A DNA stretch of 64,000 nt, taken from assembly GCF_018691265.1 (NCBI RefSeq), contig NW_024881303.1, positions 11,401,777-11,465,776 of the forward strand, read 5' to 3'. The notes below the pieces were generated by a model that did not search any database, was not told the DNA's origin, and was given only the letters and a program-made list of their open reading frames with translations. The translations under genes were made by a program, and so were the position numbers. Source of the DNA: Tyto alba (lineage: Eukaryota; Chordata; Aves; Strigiformes; Tytonidae). Numbering within the stretch: position 1 is the stretch's first letter; every line of letters begins with the position of its first letter. Positions 49,989-63,802 of the stretch are shown here, piece after piece.

Positions 49989-52900
49989 CATGTGCATCTA
50001 CAGTTCTTGATCACTTAGCCATTGAAAGATGTAGGGGATCTTCACTATTACCTGAGTATTTATAGGAGCTTAGAGAGTAAAATTTGGAAAAGAAAAAGCT
50101 TCAGGAGAACAGTGAGAGGTTTTAAAAAGGTGATGCAAACCCTTTGGTTTTGGTCTCAGAGATGCCCAGACAAAAATCTAGATTAATACTCTGGAAGGGG
50201 ATACCTTAATCTCTTCATAGCTTTGTAATAGCAAAAGTGCACCACATGGTTCAGATCTCAAAGAGAATTTTGGAATCAGAATAGATAACAAAATCAGGCT
50301 CCACTCTACGTATTTCTAAAGTTAGGACTGTTTGGAGTTACTGCTTATATTTGACTCATCAAGCATGTTTTCAGCTGGCAGTCTAGATAAGATGCCAGAT
50401 CTAAAGCTGAAATTAGTATAAAATGGCTTTCTAACTTGCAAAAATATCTGAGATACTTTATTTTTTGTTCATATGAAGTTGAAATTACAAAAGTAAAGTT
50501 ATTTTTGTAAATAAATGTCCAGAGGAAAAGAAATCAGTTTTCTTCTGTTGATATTGTAATGTTCACTTTTTATTTTGACTTGTTTCTCAGTTCTGTGTAA
50601 TTAACCTATATTTGACAATAAAACGTTCTTTAGGCAAGGAAATGTGGTGGGATTTTTTAATGCTGAAAATGTCCCAACAGTTTCTCAAATGAACAAATAT
50701 ACTGGGGGGAAAATACCTTTTCCAGTTAGAAGAAAGTCCCATTTTAGTACATCCTTGGATTTTATGTACCAGAAGCACAATTCTGTGAAGTAATTTTCAT
50801 CTGCTCCATCTCAGATACAAGCCCTGAAAGCCAATCATCTCCCCTGACATTATGACTAAAGTTATCCTTGACTTTATCAGGGCAAGACTAGACCTCATCA
50901 CAGACTCATTTAGTCTTACCACATGAAGTCTGAAGGAATCCAAAATTACCATGGAACAAATTTCTGAGATTTCCTGCACTTGAGATGTCACTCCAACCTA
51001 GACTTATGTTTGCCACATATTTGACCTAGGGTCCCAAAAGTTTTTCACTTAATACCTTTGCCTGAACTGCTTCAAAACTTGATGTAGGCTTGCTTAAAGC
51101 TCAGGTTCCCCTTCTGAAGGATGCTCTCTTCTGAAGGATGAGCTGAAATTAATAACATTATCATAATCAGTGGATCCATCTGAGAAACCATACTGTCCCA
51201 CAACACACAAAGAGAATGTCCCATGCTGATAGGTTTAAACACCCAGGTACATTATATCACCACTAAGGGTGTATCCTTCTGTAAAGCTGGGTTTAGACTC
51301 TGTATGGTTACACAATGTTTGGTCAGCTTAAAGTAGAAGAAAAGTAGTTTCTGCCTGCCTGCAGAAAACTCCTTGGATGTACCCTTGGGAATATATAATG
51401 AAAACCATGGAGAAATTTGATAATGAACCAAAGCATTCAAGCTTATTTAGCGCATATATTCACCCTGATGTCATTTACATCTTCTGTCATTACTTAAGTA
51501 CCATATAAATTTACTAATAAATGCTCGCCTTTGAGGTTGCTTATGCTTGTGGACCCTAACCTCAAACCCTCAGTATCAAGCCTGATTTTCAGGGACATTA
51601 AACACCCACATTCCCCAATAGTTTCTCTTTTGCCAGGGTCTCCCACCAACAGAGAGAGCTTTAAGTTTTAAAAGAATTTCAGGCAGGCAGGGCACAGTTA
51701 CCACTCAGCACTCCCAAAATCTGATTCAGGATTACTATCAGCTGCCCTAGAGTTCCTCCAACAACACAAAGTACTAACTCATCAAACAGAAATAAAAAAA
51801 AAAAATAGTAGCAGCAGCTGGGCTCAGTGAAATAACACTGTCAAGATCCCTCTCCTAAAGTGGAGATGGCAATCAGTCCACTCCAATATTTACTTTGTTA
51901 TCTGCCCATCACAACAAACAATAATTAGATTACCATGGGTCAGGTTTTTCTAGAGAGGTCACACAACAGTTTAAAATGCTGTCTTGACAAGACAATCCCA
52001 GCATTTTCCTTTCATTTTAGAAGCATTTTCCACTGCAGCTTTACTGCAAGTTTCACCATCTATAATTACAATAGTCATTACTCCACATACAAACCAGGGC
52101 ACACAACACAGGGCCATAAATTACAAAAATGAAAGCATAAAATATCAACAGTCTTACACTCCCAACTCTGCATAAAGGCGAAATGACGAATGTATTTTTC
52201 AACACAAAAGGGGAACAGCAAACTTCTGAAAGGGTCCAGTAACCCTCCCCAGCCACCACCTGGTTTGTCAGAGCTTTCCATACACCTACACAGTGTTTCT
52301 CAGGATTAAAGAGGATTAAGTAACTTCTTCCATAAAGGTTTTCACCAGCTCGCACATGTCAGGCAGCCTCAGAAATCATATCATAAGCTATAAATGGTGA
52401 TGCTCCCAGTGTTGTACTTTTGGGAAGCAAGCTTGCCCAAGATAAATGTTGCTTGGAATACAAGCTGTTTCTCCTCTTATCAAGGAAAATTTTGTATCCT
52501 GAGGATTCCCCCGTAAATTAGCCAAGCCCCACTGCTACACCCACTGCTTCCCTACAGCAACACAAAGAATATGGTAACACTCATTAGAGCGCACCACCAG
52601 GGAAAAGTCTAATTGCTGGATTTACATTTTGTAGGCAACGTGTATTTATACTAATAATTCTATTTTGTGCTGCTTTACTAGTCAGAGAAGAAAAGAGCAT
52701 ATTGTATTAAGATCCAGCCCCCAAGCACTGAAATAACACTAACAGATCTAGAGAGACGGGCTTTCATATAATTGGCACCTACCCATAGAATGCAGTTGAT
52801 GATGCAGCGTATTTCCAGCAGTTCACAAGAAGGGCATGTGATTCCCTGAGGATTTTCAACCTTTAATATTCGCCTATCTTTGGGAGCATCTACTCATCTC

Positions 52901-53157
52901 ATCATTACAGCAGTGCTAGTCACTTCACTGATTTAAGTGGGACTGGAAAAATCAGCACTTTAACCTTGCCCATTTGGATCTTAAGCATTATTGACCTCAG
53001 TGGTCACCTCCAGGCTCCCGTAGATCCTACAGGAAAAAAATGACCCATCCACTGTTTATTGAGAAAATAACTTTAAGAAGAAATAAGAAGCTGAAAAATT
53101 AGTCATGCAACCAGAAACAGTACCATATCCTGATACATCCAAATATTTCTTTTAAAG

Positions 53158-53184
53158 ATATATATATATATATTTTTTTTTTTT
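53158..53184. repeat. (AT)n followed by poly(T)
   Basis: About eight AT units, then twelve T. Confidence 0.9.
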
Positions 53185-56100
53185 GTTCATTTTACAATGT
53201 CTTTCATACTTAGAGGACATAAAAAAAAAAATTCCTCTTCACAGTATTCCAGTGTCTCTACTTCCAGCTCCAGCTGAAGTGAGGAAGTGCTAAGCTGTTG
53301 GCAAACCTGACTTCTTTTTCTTGTAATGAGTTCATCAAAACATTTTGCAACCTGCAAAAGTGCTCAGATTTGATTCAAGATTTCTGCAGGCTCTTTTTTT
53401 ATCTGAATAAATTCACCCCATCTTAGTATTTTATTTCCCTTTAATACTACAAAAGTGGGAGTTCTAGACCCATCAAACTGATGAAGGATAAGACAAAACT
53501 TAAAGCCAGTATGAACTTTTCTAAAGATCAAAGTTGACAGATGCAGGGGTTTGGCTTGGGACTGTCCTGACAACTGCTAATAAAAAAAGTTAAAAGCAAA
53601 GAAAGAAATACTTGTCTTACTCATAATAGCTTCACATAAACTTAAATATACATAAAACGTAATTAAAGGCTTCTTCTAAAAGGAGCTGGAAGCCATGGTG
53701 TTATGTCTCCCTTCATACATTTTTTATCTGATTGAGCAATCTCAGAAAAGCTACTTTACACTTCCTTCTAAGACATGGTTGCTTCACATTATCTCACATA
53801 GCTATTTTACCAGAGCACTGCACATCCTGCTTTTGGCCTCTTTACCTGGAAACACATTCCCACAACTAAACACTGTGCTATTAATACTCTTTTATTTCAT
53901 GTTCTCCTCACCTTCATTTCATGTAGCATTGACGGACATAAAGCATCTATTTGCATGGTTCTAATTGCAAATCAACCCATTCCACTTTAAAACCCTCTCA
54001 GCTTCTGCATGGGAGAACTTATAAATGAAAATAGGCTTGAGCTTCCCACACACTGGAGTAGCAACACGTCACTGGAAGACGGGCAGTCCAGTCTGTTGGA
54101 GACTGATTGGACTTCCCATAAGTGGGACATCAGCCTTAACTACCCTTCCAAAACACCCTGAGCTGCCCAGCCATGAGCCTTCTGAAAGTGGGCTTTTTTC
54201 CTGAAAAAAAAAAGGACACAATTGGGGATTTCATGTTGAGCCATGGATGCGCAATAACACAACTGCCAGTGAAATAGGTATGCACAGCAGACAGGTCCAG
54301 GAAACAAGGCTACATGAATTGCAGGCAGCATTGAAGGAAAAAAGCCACTGCTGAGCAAATGCTGTTTGCTGTCAGATGCTGCATGACCTTTTCACTAGGT
54401 ACAAGATGGGAAGACTCTGGAGCACGCACTGATTAGGTGTATGGCTCCAAAAATGCCATGTGGAAAAGCAAAATCCTCCATTACAGTGTAATAGGAAATA
54501 TGCTGGAACATAAGAAAGCCAAGAATAACTCATTTTCTAAAAGTCCTTATCTTTTTTTATTCCTAATTTAACTACTCTTTAAAGCAGTCAGGCTGGAGAA
54601 GAGAAAAGACAGTAAAAAAGTTTAGTCTTCATTTCCAGGTTCTGCTGGAGTGATGACTGCTAGCAGCATTTCCCTGGTGCTGTGCTCCTGTGCCACGTAG
54701 CACACACATGGCCAACAGAGGCAATGATGCACCATAAAATGAACCCAGCAGCCAAAGCAGACACCATGGATATTTTTGCTGATACTGACTGGGATAGGGG
54801 CGAAAGTTTGACACCCTTATTTGATTTGGGGCAGACAATCCTACACAGACTTCATTATTTCCTCATTTGTAAAATAACTTGTTTCCTGGAGACTCTCTAA
54901 TGTTAGTTATGTCAGGCACCCTGCATCTAACAGGGATTATTATTTGGTGTTTTAAAGTAGGAAAGTATCAGTATTTCAGTGTAGGCTGTTGTACACAGTG
55001 GGAGAAGAAAGGTGAAATTCATGTAACCACTAGCCCACATCCACCTTTAATCCAACCCTGGCCGTCCCACACACCAAGCCCAAAACAAAGGGCATTTGCA
55101 GGGCAGTGGCATGGCCTCACTCCCAGGAAGTCCTAGAAAGGTGGAGACTATTACATGCTGGATTTAAATCCTTCTCAATTGAGCGTTTGACTTCTAACAG
55201 TGCCCCACATCCAAGGAGGTCTCATTCCACAGTCATGGGCTCATACCATGCCCCTGTCCAAGATATGATCCCAGATAAAGACACATGGCTGTTATGTAAC
55301 CCACTCCCTGACATGTTTTCACAACATGAAGAGTGGAGGTCTTATGAATTAGGACAACAGCAGGTTGAGAGGTTTGCCCAAGTCCTGGGCTTGCTACTGG
55401 TGCCAGGGTTCAGGAATGGGACAGACCTGAGCTGCTCAGTGACTGACATATGTCTTAAAGAAGTGATTGCTCTTATCCAAGCATGTGTAGTTGCAAATCT
55501 TTGGCCTGTTCCCCTGGCTGGCCACTGACTTAATTAGGAAAGTAGACTATTGTTCTCAGCATTAGTTGATACCAAGGGTCCCTAACTGGGTTGCACACCA
55601 TTTTTCATATTTCACAATTTAAGTGAATTATTTTTGTTAACAAGAAGGAATTTCATCAGAGGAAATAAAAACACAACTCCTTTCCAAAAGTTTCCCAACC
55701 ATCATCTCTTATTCTGTTCAAAATAATTAAGACCGTGTGCTCACCAGTGAAAAGACCTCATTTGTGTTTGTCCATAAGGAGCTCTGAATAGCTAGTCAGT
55801 ATAAATACTGCATAAAAAATAAAAGTAACAAAGGAAGGGTTTTTGATTCGTTTGTTATTTTTGGGGAGAAAAAACAGCCATCTGTGTTCCAAATGTGTTG
55901 CTTTTCAATGATCCACAAGCTGTTTCTATGGTTTTAAATTATTTGACTTTGCTTTTCTTTCAAATGGTTGCCTTCACCATATTAAAATACAGTGCCTCAT
56001 CCTGCTGAGTGCTGTGTTATTTGCCTGACTGCTCTGCTAGATAAGCATTGTAGAGGTCTGGAAATGATAACCTACACAAGAGGGCAGTTTAGTTTTTACT

Positions 56101-56300
56101 GCAATAGAGCAAGAAGGAAGAAAGCAAGGAAAAGTTCACATTGCTTTGGTGAAGATTTTACCTGAAGAGCAATTGTATATATTTTTGGTGACAGGGAAAT
56201 TGTTTTAGTTGCTATCTGTAACCAACACAACTACAGTTTCTCACCCTTCCTGAGCTCGCTCTAAAATGCCTAGAAAACAGGATTTTAAGTGCTTAAAATG

Positions 56301-56332
56301 AAAAAAAAAAAAACAAAACAAAACAAAACAAA
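56301..56332. repeat. Poly(A) followed by (CAAAA)n
   Basis: Thirteen A, then four CAAAA-type units. Confidence 0.9.
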
Positions 56333-59300
56333 CTGCATGTATTGAAAAAAATCTCCCTGCATTTATTAAAAAAAAATACTCTATATACATTGCTAGTACA
56401 GAAAGCATTTTATTTTGATTGAGAGCAGATTGTTCACTCCTATTCCCAATTTGAGATTGGGCAGATCCCACTGTGTGCCCATTTTCACAATATATTAATC
56501 TTTATGTACACACAGATGTACATACAAAGACATACACATGGCATTTTTGTAAATTTAGCACTTTTAATTGTTTTGATGTTCAGATCTGTATTTACTAGTT
56601 AGACCAGCACACATTTATTATTAAGAACATTGTGGATTCAGCAGTTATTTATTAAAGGTAAAGATGCAAATGAAAAAATATTTACATAAAAATCTGCAAA
56701 CACTATGCATCATTCTTTTTGTCTTCAGGAACACAGCCACATGCCAAGTCTTTTGTATATTGAATGACCAAACACACACTTAAATCAAATAGCTGTTCCA
56801 TTCAGTCTATGCTTTCCACAAGTCGTTAGACATGCTATGTTGAAAGGAGTGACTTCGTGCACACTCAGCTTTTTCAAAGAAACATCTGTGATTTAATGAC
56901 CAGATCTAAGCCATACAGAAGTCTGAACTCTGGGAAAGTTGCAGCTTGACTGCCATCCACCCAGGAAACTCCTGCTATAAAGGAGTCTATAAAGATGCCA
57001 TTCACACAGTCAGTCACCAGGGCCCTGGTGCATAACAAACCTAAAAACTTTTACTGAGGTCTGTCCTAGAGAAACTCAAACCGTTCCAAGCGTGGAAGTC
57101 ACCAAGACTGCTGAAAACGCAAAGCAACACTTCCTCTGAGACAGGCATCTCTTAATGAGAGTAAACATTCTCCTCTCTGAAGAAGGCAGCAGGAGATGTA
57201 TGTGCGCAAGCACCAAGCTCTGTCTGTCTATTGTACTTCCATGGTTCCCATTACTACAGCATTTTAAAGCCTCACAGCTTAAATGCATTTCTCTTCAAGA
57301 TGCCCAAATGAGGAGCGGACGTGCTATCACCATTTGGGACAATAATTCTTTCCACAACAGGAAACGCAGCATAAAATCATCGGAGCTGTTCAGGTCAGAC
57401 TAGGAAAATATAACTGACATTTTTGCTTTTAAGTTTCTCATTAGCACCTCAAGTTTACATTGAATATCTGTCAATGTTTAAGAACATTCAAATTTAATTC
57501 CAGGAACATAAACACACAGGGATCGTGTAGAGATTCTCAAATACTAAGAGACATGCCAAAAATGTTTCATTCTTCTCCCCACACCACACCCCCCCTGCCT
57601 ACCAAAGCCCTTCTTCCAGCCCCAAGTTATTTCCTTTCTTCCCCACACAGACCAAAAGGGCTCAGGTTCACCTAAGTCAGAAGCACTGAAAATTTCAGGA
57701 GTTTTACAGAATCTTATCAAAACTACCTAAACAAGCTGAATCTGTAAAATAGCCCGAAAGTCTCACTTAAACAGACATACATCCTCTGCCCTTTGTAGTA
57801 CATCAGATATTCCTACAGTATTTTAGCTCAAGAATGGAAATGAGAGGAATTGTGCTTTGTGTCCTGCAGAGACTTGCATATGCCTGGCTTAGCACCCTCC
57901 AGGGAGCAGGGGTATTCCAGCAGACCCCTCATTTAGGTGCACTGGCTGGCCCTCTCTGGACATGCTGCTTCTCCCAATGAGACCTCTGCAGAAAAACCTT
58001 TTTCCCCAGCTGCAGTACCAGCTACCTCCCGTCCCTGGGTTGCTCTGGTGGTTGTGCCAGCTCAGCTGTGAACTGCATCAGGAACTGATCCAGCTGAAAT
58101 ATGACCTATTCTTTCATCATTTTTCATTTTATTTTTTTGCAAGGTTATCTTTCAACTGAATCAGTGCCCCGATGCATTTCACTGCACAGCCACACAAACG
58201 CTGTGTTGGCACAGTAGAGCAGAGAGGCACTGGGCAGAGACCGCTAAAACCAGCTTACACAGCACTGCTGTCTAATATTTAACCATGGCCATAAGCTCCC
58301 AACTCTGGTCTTCTGAACTGCAACCAAATTAGATACAGGAAGCAAAGCAAACAGTGCAATCTCCTGCATCTCAGTCCAGGTTTTTCATCATCACCAAAAC
58401 CAGTTGGAAATATTTCACAGGTTGCACTGTTTGCCCACATTCCTCATTCTGTTTGTGCAAGTTTGAAATGTTGATAAAAAGTGTCAACAACAACAAAAAA
58501 ATACCTCTCAGTTTGACTACCTCTACCTGAGCTGCTGCCTAAAGCCTGAAAGATTATCAAAGCAGAGAGATATGTCTCAAAAACAGGTTTAATCCACTGA
58601 AGTCAGTTGCAAATCTTTCATCAATCTGTGTATAGTCATACAAATATTTATTTTCAAATACATACAAGCAGATACACATTTACCTTGAGTTACAGTGATG
58701 GGAATCCCATCATCTCTGATTTGTAGTTAATAGAAATGTAACTCCAGAAGAATGTGTTGTAACCTGACACCTCAGTAGTGTCCTAAACGTACATCTCAAG
58801 AAGAATTTAGTAATTTCATTACCAGATTTTCAGGGTTTAAATCCTTCAGAAAAAGGCATAAAATATAATTTCTTACTTCTACTTAACTTTTGCAATTTTG
58901 CAAAACATTTATCATCACAGTGAGAATTTGTGCTATAATGATAAGTACTCTTTCCACTGTCATTTTATATGCACTGTGAAATGGTCTTGGCTCGTGGCTT
59001 GTGCATTGCTCAAGGATTACAGCAGCAAATGAATTTGCCTCAAATATTGTGATAACACCATGAACTCTTTCAAGCTCACGATAAGGCTGGGATAGTGCAT
59101 CGAAAAATACACGTCACTGAGCTGCTGTGCAAAAACAAAACCTTAATTTCCCAAGCAGTATACAATAAAATAACAAAACAAAAATTATCTTTGCAAGTGG
59201 AACTGATTGTGTTTCAGAAAGGCTCACTCCAGGGCAGGTTACTATTTCTCCCTTGAGCTCTCTGGAAGTCTCTGTAACTGTAGTCTACCCTGGCCTTCCA

Positions 59301-60700
59301 GTCCCATTCATTCTTTCTGCATAGAAGGAAGCCTAAAATACTGAAATTATGCTGTTTCCTGTGTACAATCTTATGCATCTCATTTTTTCCTCAGCTAGCC
59401 TATACTGCATTTATGGCCCTGACAAGTTACCGGAAAATAGTGAAAGATCCGTATTGGCCTCTATGCTGAAATATGACACATTGTTTGAAAGGCTACTGAA
59501 GTAAAGACCAGTAGCAGGCTACATATTAAGGGCAAGTAATGTCATTCCTTCATGGGACTGGATGGGAGAACTGACAAGGACAGGCTGGTCGTCTGGAGCT
59601 GTCTTTCTCTAGAAGTCCTCCACTGAAATGGTAGGAAGCTACTGAGTGAAATATCAGTGACTATCAAGAGCAGACTCAAAACAAGTTTTTCTGCTGGTGA
59701 ATAAACAGAAAGAGAGGTTTGCCAGATATCTCTGCTTTGGGCCCCTCCGTGCAGCCATAAATGACAGCATCCACATCTTTCCAAGAGAGATCTGATGCTG
59801 CCAACCAAGGCATCCAAGATTAAAAAAAGAAATGGTCTCAGGGATACACTTAAGGCCGTAAAACCTATTCCCACTTTCAGTTCACTGCTAATTCTTTAAC
59901 AACCCCTTGGTAACAAACCACAGTTGATCTCCTTCCCACCAAGTCATACTTTTATTGGATGATCTCTGCAGGCAGCAAATCCTTTTTATGAAATTAAAAG
60001 GACTTTAATGGTGAATGATAGTTCAAGAGCTAATAATGCCACCCTGGATCTTCCTTCTCTCTGATCAGGAAAGGAATCTCCAGAGTTCAGTGAATCCTTA
60101 AGAAGTTACAGTGCTAATTTTACAGCAACAGCTGTATGTAGGTTTTAAGACCAGGCAGATGTCTTTGTCTTTCAGTAGCCTTCAGTGAAAACCTAACTGT
60201 TACTCATTCTTACTGTCATTTGCAAAAGGAAAAGGAGCTTTCCTTTCCCTTAGCTGAACGGCAAAACTCAGCCCTTGATTTCAGTGCTGATGCTCCCTGA
60301 ACTGGGATTCAGCTGTCTACAGTAACAGAAGAGGTACTTTGAGGGAGAAGGCCCCTGTGTAATCATAAAATACCTTCAAAAATTAGCAGAAATGACAAGC
60401 AAAACATATCAGAAATAAAAGTCCTGTGTTTGTTTCTTTGCTGTAATCTGGGAACATTCTTTTCATAAGATTTCTGTCCTTGTTAGTTGAAACATTATCA
60501 ATTTTTTATTGTAACAAATGTTTCAGAAATCAATTTGCTCTCCAGAATGGACCCTCAATCACCATAAAACCAAATGTGAAGACTGTCTCCCTAAAATGCA
60601 GAGGGTTTATTTCCTGAACCTGCCAAATTTAATAGGGAAGAATTTGACTGGGGTAACAAGCAGCTTCTGTTCTCTTCGGCCACTCCCTTGCAGCAAACAT

Positions 60701-60744
60701 CAAGTTTTCACCATAAAATGCACAAGTTTTCACCATAAAATGCA
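60701..60744. repeat. Perfect tandem duplication of a 22-bp unit
   Basis: CAAGTTTTCACCATAAAATG plus CA occurs twice with no gap or mismatch. A third partial unit (CAA) follows. Confidence 0.95.
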
Positions 60745-61081
60745 CAAATCACATTGGATATTTAAAAACCAGCCATGCCTCATGCTGCCTTGCTATCCAA
60801 CTCTCACCTCCTATCACTCCTCATTCCCTATTACACCTGATATCACCAGGCAGTCATTTCCTAGGAGAGTGTGGAAGGCAGGAAAGCTTTGACACTCTGT
60901 TTGGCTCCATTCACTCATGATAGCACAACTGTCTGGGATTTCTGGACAGCATCTGACCACCTCCACTCAGGATTTCTTTCAGGCAGCTACATGTACCCAC
61001 CTTTCCCCATAGAATAAGCCCTTAACTCCTATACCGGCCACCACTCACTGTCCTGGTGCAAGTGTGTAACACAAGCAAGAC

Positions 61082-62069
61082 TGTTGTGCTTTGAGCCCAG
61101 AGGGCAACTGAGCACCATGCAGCTTTGCACTCACCCCTTCCTTCTCAGGAATGAGAAGGGGGAAATAAAGCAAAAGGCTCGAGAATTAGTGTAAGGACAG
61201 GAAGGGATGACTCACTCATTACAGTCACAGGCAAAAGACAGACTCGTTAGGGGAAGAAAAAGAACATCAGTAATTCAAAGACTAACAACAACACTTAACA
61301 GACACAGTAGGACAGTAAGAAGCATTAGCACATCTTAAAAACACCTTCCTCTCACTCCTCCATTCTTCTCTGGCTCAGCTTTGCTCCTGATTTCTCTACC
61401 TCCTCCCCCACAGCCGCACAGGGGGAAGGGAATAGGGGGGTGCAGTCAGTGCTGCCACTTCTTCCTCCTCAGGGGGAGGGAACTCCTTGCACTCTCCCCT
61501 GCTCCAGCATCGTTCCCCTCTCACAGGAGACAGTCCTCCACAAACTTTCTCCGATGTGAGTCCTTCCCCCAGGCTGCAGCACTTCCCAGGCTGCTCCATC
61601 ATGGGTCCTTCTCATGCATTGCACTCTTACCAGCACTGAACTACAACAACAAGGGATTCCTCCCATAGAGTCTCGGTCTTCTTTGGGCCCAGGCATCTGC
61701 TCTAGCATGGGCTCCTCCACAGGCTGCAGGTGGGCATCTGCTCCAGAGGCAGCAGGGGCAGAGCCTGCCCTCTCACCACGGGCTGCAAGGGGGTCTCTGC
61801 ACCAGCACACCTCCTCACCTTCCTCCTCCTTTCTTCCCCTGACCTCAGTGTTCACACAGGTGTCTGCCTCTCAACTCCTCATCCCACGTTCCCCTTCTTA
61901 AATACGCTATCACAGAGACACAGCCACCATCACTAATTGGCTTGGCCTTGGTGCAGAGCTGGGTCCAACTTGGAGCTGGGGGAGCTTCAAGAAGCTTCTC
62001 ACAGGGGCCACAACTGTAGCCCCCTCCCCTGCTACCAAAAAAACCCACCCCACACACAAACCCAGCACA
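61082..62069 (-). mobile_element. Solo LTR with 5-bp target-site duplication (copy 3)
   Basis: A 988-bp element from TGTTGTGCTTTGAGCCC to CACAAACCCAGCACA. The 5-base AAGAC lies directly on both sides (61077-61081 and 62070-62074), which fixes the ends and shows it is a full-length solo LTR. It is the same subfamily as copy 1: both share the terminal TTTGAGC-type block, the ACTGAGCACCATGCAGC stretch, an AACAACACTTAACAGACA stretch and the C-rich half. The sense strand is inferred as minus from comparison with copy 2. No internal viral genes adjoin it. Overlapping frames of up to 128 codons inside it are repeat-derived. Confidence 0.88.
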
Positions 62070-63323
62070 AAGACCAGCACATTTTGCACAGTAACAGCCC
62101 CACAAAGTCATCCAAACATATTTTTGCTTTAGTCTTTCCTTCCCTCTAAAATGAGGTGCCAACATGACACCCTGAGCTTGGAGTTTGTCAAAGAAGCCTG
62201 TCTTAAAGACCGGCCCACACAGACAGCTATTGAACATCAGTTTCTCAGGCCGTAGGAAAAGCAATATATACCAGAAACCTGTTAAGCCATTACAGTAAAA
62301 AATAGTGATGTGTAAAGATGATCCAAAGAATATTTTACTGTTTAACTCATCTTGTCATAAAACTGTAGTAGAACCTAGCTCATAAAATATAAATTTCCCA
62401 GATTCCATATGCACTCAAGATAATTTAAAAAGCCCTGCTACACAGGACATCCATTTTAGCACAGGAGAGCAGTTTTGTTTAAAACAGCTAAGGCAGGGAG
62501 TCAAGACAGGGCGGTGGGAACTCTGTGAAAGAATGCCAGCCCTGCAAAGAGAAGGCTCTTAGCAGTCTTTCCTGCCTAGGATTGATGGTGACATAGAGTA
62601 AATAACAGCTACTGCACGTTCAAAGCTTCTGGGTCAAAATCTCAGCCAACATAAATCATCAATGCTTTTTCTCTGTCCCTCTGATTTTATGAGGGAAGCT
62701 CTTCTTATTCCATACTCTATGAACTGCAGTGATCACATCATCCCAGAGGGAGCTGGTCAGAGAACTGTGTATTACTCAGACTATGCAACTCCAGCAAAAA
62801 TGAAATACTAGACTTCTACTTCAAAAGAAGAACAGAAAAAGACTGCAACCCTGGTAAAAGAAAAGACACGATGTATTGGAAATACACATTTAATGTTTTC
62901 ATGACATTGCCTATGGAAGGATGCATTAGATATTATTATTTACATTTGAAAAACTATGCATCTTCATGTACAGTGAAAATGAAATGAAGTATCATCCCTG
63001 TGAGAAGAAAATTATGTATTTACCCAAATCAGAGAGGCATTTTTTCCCCCCTAAATGTTCTTCTGTGGAAAATGTTGATTAATTTTGCTTTTCAGTCTTC
63101 ACTAGAGTTAATCACAAAAGCAAGTTTCACTGTTTTGAAGTCCACTACAAAGGAAGCTCCTGTTTTGCAGTTACCTGTGGTCATGACAGTTCCTTTAAGT
63201 AGAAAAAGGTAATTCAAGATTTAGGAGTATAATCTCCAATTACAAGGCCCATCAGCCAACAAAAATCTTATTGTTTGTACTGGATGCTCAACATAACAGG
63301 TAATCCTCAAACTACCCTCAAGG

Positions 63324-63392
63324 AACCACAGGAATCAGTACCTAAATACAAAGAATAAACCACAGGAATCAGTACCTAAATACAAAAGAATA
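63324..63392. repeat. Tandem duplication of a 34-bp unit
   Basis: AACCACAGGAATCAGTACCT plus ATACAAAGAATA-type sequence occurs twice in a row. The second copy has one extra A (35 bases); otherwise they are identical. Confidence 0.95.
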
Positions 63393-63769
63393 AACAATTT
63401 TCAGTTTCTTTATTTTTAAAAAATAGGTGTTACAGATTCTTCTTTCCCTTCTATCCCTCCATCTATCCCACATTTTCCTTTTTTCACTCTACTTCAACAT
63501 CTTTCTTGGCTCTTTTTCTCTCTCCAGTTCTACTTTAGTAACATCATAAATCACACCATCCCCCCAGCTTTGACTTTTCTGACCATATATTTGCTGACTA
63601 TTCCTGCTTCTCTCTTTCCTCATAGGATTGCTCCTCAGAGTGTAATTTCTTACTCCAAAAGGAGATGAATGTTTTCAAAAAGCCTGTTCCAACCCCGAGA
63701 GTGAAAGAGAACTAGTGCTGGGAGAGATATTTGTGCTTCTAAAGTGAGAAACTCTAAAACTATGCAGGT

Positions 63770-63802
63770 AAAAAAAAAAAAAAAACAAAAACAAAAACAA
63801 AA
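63770..63802. repeat. Poly(A) followed by (CAAAAA)n
   Basis: Sixteen A, then three CAAAA/CAAAAA-type units. Confidence 0.9.

Larger units (their letters stand above)
49989..61081. other. Long non-coding stretch, no gene recognised
   Basis: About 11 kb. The longest frames (140 codons at 55106-55528 plus, 124 codons at 60518-60892 plus) have no recognisable domain. A repeat-poor segment near 55850-56060 may merit a conservation check. Simple repeats are listed separately. Confidence 0.5.

Noticed and set aside
55106..55528. 140-codon plus-strand frame in a slightly GC-richer segment
   Set aside because: Reads fairly protein-like but matches no family I know, and nothing around it supports a gene. 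Left as unannotated.
61381..62264. Overlapping frames of 95-139 codons on both strands
   Set aside because: All or mostly inside LTR copy 3; GC-rich repeat sequence with few stops, not genes.
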